From positions 3,672-67,671 of the forward strand of contig JAICWX010000005.1 of the NCBI GenBank assembly GCA_025934635.1: a stretch of DNA of 64,000 nt, given 5' to 3'. Source of the DNA: Streptosporangiaceae bacterium. GTDB lineage: Bacteria > Actinomycetota > Actinomycetes > Streptosporangiales > Streptosporangiaceae. The position numbers were made by a program, and so were the translations under genes. The notes beneath the pieces were generated by a model. That model did no database searches and had not been told where the DNA came from. It saw nothing but the letters and a program-made list of their open reading frames with translations. Positions 60,142-64,000 of this stretch are shown piece by piece (position 1 is the stretch's first letter; the number at the start of each line of letters is the position of its first letter).

Positions 60142-61593
60142 ATGAGCGACCAGGAGTACGACGTCGTCGTGATCGGGGCCGGGCCGGCCGGCGAGAACGT
60201 CGCCGACCGGGCCCGCCGCGGCGGCCTGTCGGTGGCGGTGGCCGAGTCCGAGCTGGCCGGCGGCGAGTGCTCGTACTGGGCCTGTATCCCGAGCAAGGCG
60301 CTGCTGCGGCCGGCCGCCGCGCTCGCCGCGGCGCGGGCCGTGGGCGGGGCCCGGCAGGCGGTGACGGGCGAGCTGGACGTCGTCGCCGTGCTGGCCCGCC
60401 GGACGAAGTTCACGCACGGCTGGTCCGACGACTCCGGCCAGGTGAAGTGGGTGGAGGGGACCGGCAGCACGTTCGTCCGCGGCCACGCCCGGCTGGCCGG
60501 CCAGCGCACCGTCGAGGTCACCGGCCCGGACGGCACAACCGTCACCCTGGCCGCCCGGCGCGCGGTGGTCGTCGCCACCGGCAGCGCGGCGGCCATCCCG
60601 CCGGTCCGCGGGCTGGCCGAGTCGCTGGTCTGGACCAGCCGCGAGGCGACCAGCTCCGAGACCGTCCCCGGCCGCCTGGCCATCATCGGCGGCGGCGTGG
60701 TGGCCTGCGAGATGGCCACCGCCTGGCGGGCGCTCGGGGCCGAGGTCACGATGCTGGTCCGGGGCGGCGGCCTGCTGGCCGCGATGGAGCCGTTCGCCGG
60801 CGAGCTGGTCGCCGCGGCGCTGCGGTCGGCCGGCGTGGACGTCCGCACCAGCACCAGCGTGGCCCGGGTCCGCCGGCTTTCCCGCGCGACCCCGGTGGAG
60901 CTCTGGACCAGCGACGCCGATGCCGGCCACCCCGCGAGGATGGTCGCCGACGAACTGCTGGTCGCCGCCGGCCGGACGCCGCGCACCGCCGGCCTGGGGC
61001 TGGAGTCGGTCGGGCTGACCCCCGGCGACTGGCTGACCGTGGACGACAGCGGCCTGGTCGAGGCGGTGCCCGGCGGCTGGCTGTACGCGGTGGGCGACGT
61101 CAACCACCGCAACCTGCTCACCCACATGGGCAAGTACCAGGCCCGGGCGTGCGGCGACGCGATCGTCGCCCGGTCCCGCGGCGAGCTCGACGGGCCGCCG
61201 TCACCGTGGACGCCGCTGGCCGCCAGCGCCGATCACCTGGGCGCCCCGCAGGTGGTCTTCACCGACCCCGAGATAGCCGCGGTCGGGCTGACGCAGGCGC
61301 AGGCGCTGCGCCAGGGCCTGCCGGCCCGCGCCGTCGACTACGAGCTCGGCCACGTGTCCGGCGCGGTCCTGTCCGCGGACGGCTATCGGGGCCAGGCCCG
61401 GTTCGTCGTCGACGAGCGGCGCCAGGTCCTGATCGGGGCCACGTTCGCCGGCCCCGGCACGGCCGAGCTGCTGCACGCCGCCACCATCGCCGTGGTCGGC
61501 GAGGTGCCGCTGGCACGGCTGTGGCACGCGGTTCCCTCGTTCCCCACCATCAGCGAGATCTGGCTCCGCCTGCTCGAGGCCTACGGACTCTAA
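60142..61593 (+). CDS. FAD/NAD-linked disulfide reductase-like flavoprotein, paralogue of 57811-59268
   Basis: 483 aa from ATG 60142 behind AAGGGGGGAAAC. YDVVVIGAGPAGENVADRAR, redox pair GGECSYWACIPSKALLRPA, NAD motif LAIIGGGVVACEMATAWRAL, second FAD motif LYAVGDVNHRNLLTHMGKYQ. The C-terminal motif reads FPTISE instead of HPTxxE, so the catalytic His is missing here too. It shares the unusual ECSYWACIPSK motif with the neighbour on the other strand, indicating local duplication and divergence. The gap 59883-60141 between them would hold both promoters. Confidence 0.88.
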   Translation: MSDQEYDVVVIGAGPAGENVADRARRGGLSVAVAESELAGGECSYWACIPSKALLRPAAALAAARAVGGARQAVTGELDVVAVLARRTKFTHGWSDDSGQVKWVEGTGSTFVRGHARLAGQRTVEVTGPDGTTVTLAARRAVVVATGSAAAIPPVRGLAESLVWTSREATSSETVPGRLAIIGGGVVACEMATAWRALGAEVTMLVRGGGLLAAMEPFAGELVAAALRSAGVDVRTSTSVARVRRLSRATPVELWTSDADAGHPARMVADELLVAAGRTPRTAGLGLESVGLTPGDWLTVDDSGLVEAVPGGWLYAVGDVNHRNLLTHMGKYQARACGDAIVARSRGELDGPPSPWTPLAASADHLGAPQVVFTDPEIAAVGLTQAQALRQGLPARAVDYELGHVSGAVLSADGYRGQARFVVDERRQVLIGATFAGPGTAELLHAATIAVVGEVPLARLWHAVPSFPTISEIWLRLLEAYGL

Positions 61594-61642
61594 GGCGGAA
61601 ACCGGGACCAATCCGTCACGGCCGCGGCGCCGAATAACGGGT

Positions 61643-61837
61643 GTGAGCGAGCCGGATCCGGACCAGACGTGCGACCGGTGCGGGCCCGCCGTCCGCGCGG
61701 CCTACCGCGTGCAGCGGCAAGGCGAACTCTACCTGTGCAAACACTGCGCGAACCACCTCTGGCCGGACCTGTCCCGGCAGGGCTGGAACATCTGGCCGGT
61801 CGGCGAGCAGGCCTGCGTCAGCGGCGCTAATAAGTAG
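61643..61837 (+). CDS. DUF7455-type zinc-ribbon-like small protein
   Basis: 64 aa from GTG 61643. QTCDRCGPAVRAAYRVQRQG and LYLCKHCANHLWPDLSRQGW place two Cys-x2-Cys-type pairs (CDRC and CKHC), followed by NIWPVGEQ. This matches a small, widely kept actinobacterial protein family of unknown role that probably binds zinc. Confidence 0.85.
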   Translation: MSEPDPDQTCDRCGPAVRAAYRVQRQGELYLCKHCANHLWPDLSRQGWNIWPVGEQACVSGANK

Positions 61838-61904
61838 CTACTCGAACGGGATTTCCGTAGCATGGTGGCCGCAGCGAATGCCTACGGACGGGGAAATCAC
61901 CGGC

Positions 61905-64000
61905 ATGGTGCGCCATAACAGCGCGACGCAGCAGGATCGGAACGAAAACGGGGACGGGGTCTTCGCCTGGCTCGGCCGGGTGGCCGTGCGGCACCCATGG
62001 CGGGTGATCGCGCTGTGGATCGTGGCCGCGGTCGCGGTCATCGCCACCTCACCCGGCCTGCCGACGACGTCGAACGAGAGCAGCTTCCTGCCCAGCAGCT
62101 ACGAGTCCATCCGGGCGTCGAACCTGCAGGACCAGGCCTTCCCGCAGGCCAGCAACGTGACCGCCAACGCCGCCATCATCGTGTTCGCGAAGGCCGGCGG
62201 CGGCCCGCTGACCGCGGCCGACTCGGCGAAAATCAAATCGGTCACCCAGGCCCTGCAAACGAGGCACATCAAGAACATCCTGTCCGTCACCGCGGGCCAG
62301 CCGTCGTCGAACCACCTGGTCCAGGCGGCCGCCGTCGCCATGCCCAACAGCGTGGTCAACGGCAACGGCAACGACGCGGGTGACGCCATCAAGGTGCTCC
62401 GCGCCGACATCAAGCCGCTGGTGGCCGGGACCGGCCTGACCGAGGGCATCACCGGATCGGCCGCCCAGCAGCTCGACAGCCAGCAATCGAGTAACCGGGC
62501 CGACCAGATCGTGCTGCTGGCCACGTTGATCCTGATCCTGATCCTGCTGCTGGTGATCTTCCGCAGCCCGGTCATCGCGTTCATGCCGCTGATCTTGATC
62601 GCGATCGTCTCCCAGGTGGCGACCGGGCTGATCGCGGACATCAACCAGGCCCTCAACCTGGGCACCGACAGCTCGGTCTCGACCATCCTGATCGTGGTCC
62701 TGTTCGGCATCGGGACCGACTACATCTTGTTCCTGATGTTCCGCTACCGCGAGGCGCTGCGGGCCGGCGAGGACAGCAAGCAGGCGATGATCAGCGCGGT
62801 CAGCCGGGCCGGGCGGGCCATCGCCACCGCGGCCGGCGTCGTCATCGTGGCCTTCCTCGCGCTGCTGCTGTCCACCCTCAGCGTGCTGCGCTCGATCGGC
62901 CCGGCGCTGGCGATCGCGGTCGCCACCACCCTCATCGCCAACCTCACCCTGATCCCGGCCGTCGTGTCGCTGCTCGGCACCAAGGTGTTCTGGCCGTCTA
63001 AGTCGTGGCAGCGCGAGCCGTCCAGCGCCCGGTACGCGGCGATCGGCGCGTCGATGCGCCGCCGCCCGGTGGCCTTCGCCGCCGTCTCCGGGATCATCCT
63101 GGCCGCGCTGGCGGTCTCCGCGTTCAGCTTCAAGCCCACGTTCGACCTGGGCTCGGCCGGGATCCCGGCCAACGCCGAGTCGCAGACCGCGCTGACGACG
63201 CTGGAGAAGGGGCTGCCGCCGGGCGCCACCGATCCGACCGTGATCCTGCTGCACTCCACCTCGGGGCCGCTACGCACGGCCGACCTGAGCGCCTACCAGG
63301 CCAAGCTGAAAGGCCTGGCTGATGTGGGCGAAGTATCAGCACCGCAGCTCAGCGCCAGCAAGGCCACGGCCGCGTACACGGTCACGCTCACCCTCGACCC
63401 GACCTCCACCGCCGCCGTGCACGCGGTCGAGGGCCCGATCAGGACCGGTGCCCACGCCACCCCGGCGGGCACCTACGCGCTGGTCGGCGGGACCACCGCC
63501 GTGTTCGCCGACATCCAGAAAGCGGTCAACCACGACTACGCGCTGGTGTTCCCGGTGGCGGCCGCGATCATCTTGGTCATGCTCGGGCTGATGCTGCGCA
63601 GCCTGGTGGCGCCGTGGTACCTGATGGCCTCGGTCGGCCTCGGCTTCGGCGCCGCCCTCGGCGCGACCGTGCTGTTCTTCCAGGACGCGCGCGGCCAGGC
63701 CGGCCTGGTCTTCCTGCTGCCCGTCTACATCTACGTGTTCGTCGTCGCGCTGGGCACCGACTACAACATCTTGATGGTCTCGCGGCTGCGGGAGGAGGCC
63801 AGCCAGGGCCGGTCGCCCCGGGAGGCCGCCGCCCTGGCCCTGCGGCACGCGGGCCCGACCGTCGGCGCCGCGGGCCTGATCCTGGCCGGGACGTTCGCCT
63901 CGCTGGCGCTGGCCGGCAACAGCATCCTGGCCCAGCTCGGCTTCGCGGTCTCCAGCGGCATCGTGCTGGCCGCGTTCGTGGTCGCGACGTTCTTCACGCC
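61905..64000 (+). CDS. MMPL/RND-family membrane transporter, 3' end outside window
   Basis: About 698 codons visible from ATG 61905 with no stop before the window end. WLGRVAVRHPWRVIALWIVA is helix 1, followed by a large extracellular loop (about 45-200). LVIFRSPVIAFMPLILIAIV, TILIVVLFGIGTDYILFLMF and RYREALRAGEDSKQAMISAV are the Asp-Tyr proton-relay and loop signatures of MmpL. The second half repeats this: MLRSLVAPWYLMASVGLGFG and VALGTDYNILMVSRLREEAS. It exports lipid or hydrophobic metabolites using proton flow. Upstream is the DUF7455 gene; no regulator is seen. Confidence 0.92.
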   Translation, partial: MVRHNSATQQDRNENGDGVFAWLGRVAVRHPWRVIALWIVAAVAVIATSPGLPTTSNESSFLPSSYESIRASNLQDQAFPQASNVTANAAIIVFAKAGGGPLTAADSAKIKSVTQALQTRHIKNILSVTAGQPSSNHLVQAAAVAMPNSVVNGNGNDAGDAIKVLRADIKPLVAGTGLTEGITGSAAQQLDSQQSSNRADQIVLLATLILILILLLVIFRSPVIAFMPLILIAIVSQVATGLIADINQALNLGTDSSVSTILIVVLFGIGTDYILFLMFRYREALRAGEDSKQAMISAVSRAGRAIATAAGVVIVAFLALLLSTLSVLRSIGPALAIAVATTLIANLTLIPAVVSLLGTKVFWPSKSWQREPSSARYAAIGASMRRRPVAFAAVSGIILAALAVSAFSFKPTFDLGSAGIPANAESQTALTTLEKGLPPGATDPTVILLHSTSGPLRTADLSAYQAKLKGLADVGEVSAPQLSASKATAAYTVTLTLDPTSTAAVHAVEGPIRTGAHATPAGTYALVGGTTAVFADIQKAVNHDYALVFPVAAAIILVMLGLMLRSLVAPWYLMASVGLGFGAALGATVLFFQDARGQAGLVFLLPVYIYVFVVALGTDYNILMVSRLREEASQGRSPREAAALALRHAGPTVGAAGLILAGTFASLALAGNSILAQLGFAVSSGIVLAAFVVATFFT

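Overview
The window is high-GC, GC3-biased DNA typical of a mycelial or soil actinomycete (Actinomycetota). Clade markers are a mycothiol-type maleylpyruvate isomerase, a DUF222/HNH (13E12-type) protein, a class F sortase, a DUF7455 zinc-ribbon protein, an MMPL transporter and many GTG starts with AGGAG-type ribosome sites. The order or genus cannot be fixed from the sequence alone. No tRNA, rRNA, CRISPR array or replication origin was seen.

Layout. 1-5012 is a decaying accessory stretch. It holds a beta-lactamase-fold protein without its active-site motifs, remnants of an integrase-type transposase, an XRE regulator and a GNAT acetyltransferase, a frameshifted membrane protein, and an intact 2,2-dialkylglycine decarboxylase. 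5069-7238 is an ArsR repressor divergent from an aldo/keto reductase plus SnoaL-like pair, with a palindromic operator between them. 7399-10623 encodes one large fatty-acyl-AMP ligase/carrier/thioester-reductase protein. 11039-15409 holds an SRPBCC protein and a small cell-envelope set (VWA-like membrane protein, class F sortase, internally duplicated lipoprotein, proline-rich membrane protein). 15510-23287 runs forward: a BisC-type molybdoenzyme, Kup potassium transporter, two methyltransferases, a DUF1801 protein and an MFS exporter. A large LuxR (LAL) regulator faces this run. After a small protein and an SDR (26442-27469) comes a two-gene RloA/RloB (AbiL-like) predicted phage-defence pair, 27466-29395.

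The largest coherent unit is an aromatic-acid catabolic region, 29666-46663. The first arm holds a ThDP decarboxylase-like enzyme, aldehyde dehydrogenase, beta-propeller protein, isochorismatase-fold protein, a ribose-type ABC importer and a LigB/LigA extradiol dioxygenase pair. An IclR regulator sits in the middle. The second arm holds 3-hydroxybenzoate 6-hydroxylase, gentisate 1,2-dioxygenase, mycothiol-dependent maleylpyruvate isomerase, a class II aldolase-type (probably decarboxylase) protein, a leaderless NMT1-like binding-fold protein and a second flavin hydroxylase. Together these predict uptake of a small aromatic or related compound, its conversion to hydroxybenzoates, and ring opening by both a gentisate and a LigAB route. 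Fumarylpyruvate hydrolase is not in the window.

46664-52981 is repeat-rich and contains decayed genes: tandem repeats, a strong hairpin, an ArsR/YCII pair with its operator, a secreted protein, an amino-acid-oxidase-like flavoprotein, broken MFS and LuxR genes lying head to head, and an SDR with an in-frame internal deletion. 53012-59882 is on the minus strand: DUF222/HNH, a duplicated muconolactone-isomerase-like protein, SDR, MFS exporter, flavin disulfide-reductase-like protein and VOC protein. A second disulfide-reductase-like paralogue, a DUF7455 protein and an MMPL transporter running off the window complete it.

Two themes recur: short 9-bp tandem repeats between genes and in-frame low-complexity repeats in protein tails, and several proteins that keep a family fold but lack its catalytic residues. 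All functional statements rest on motif recognition by eye; no database search was run.
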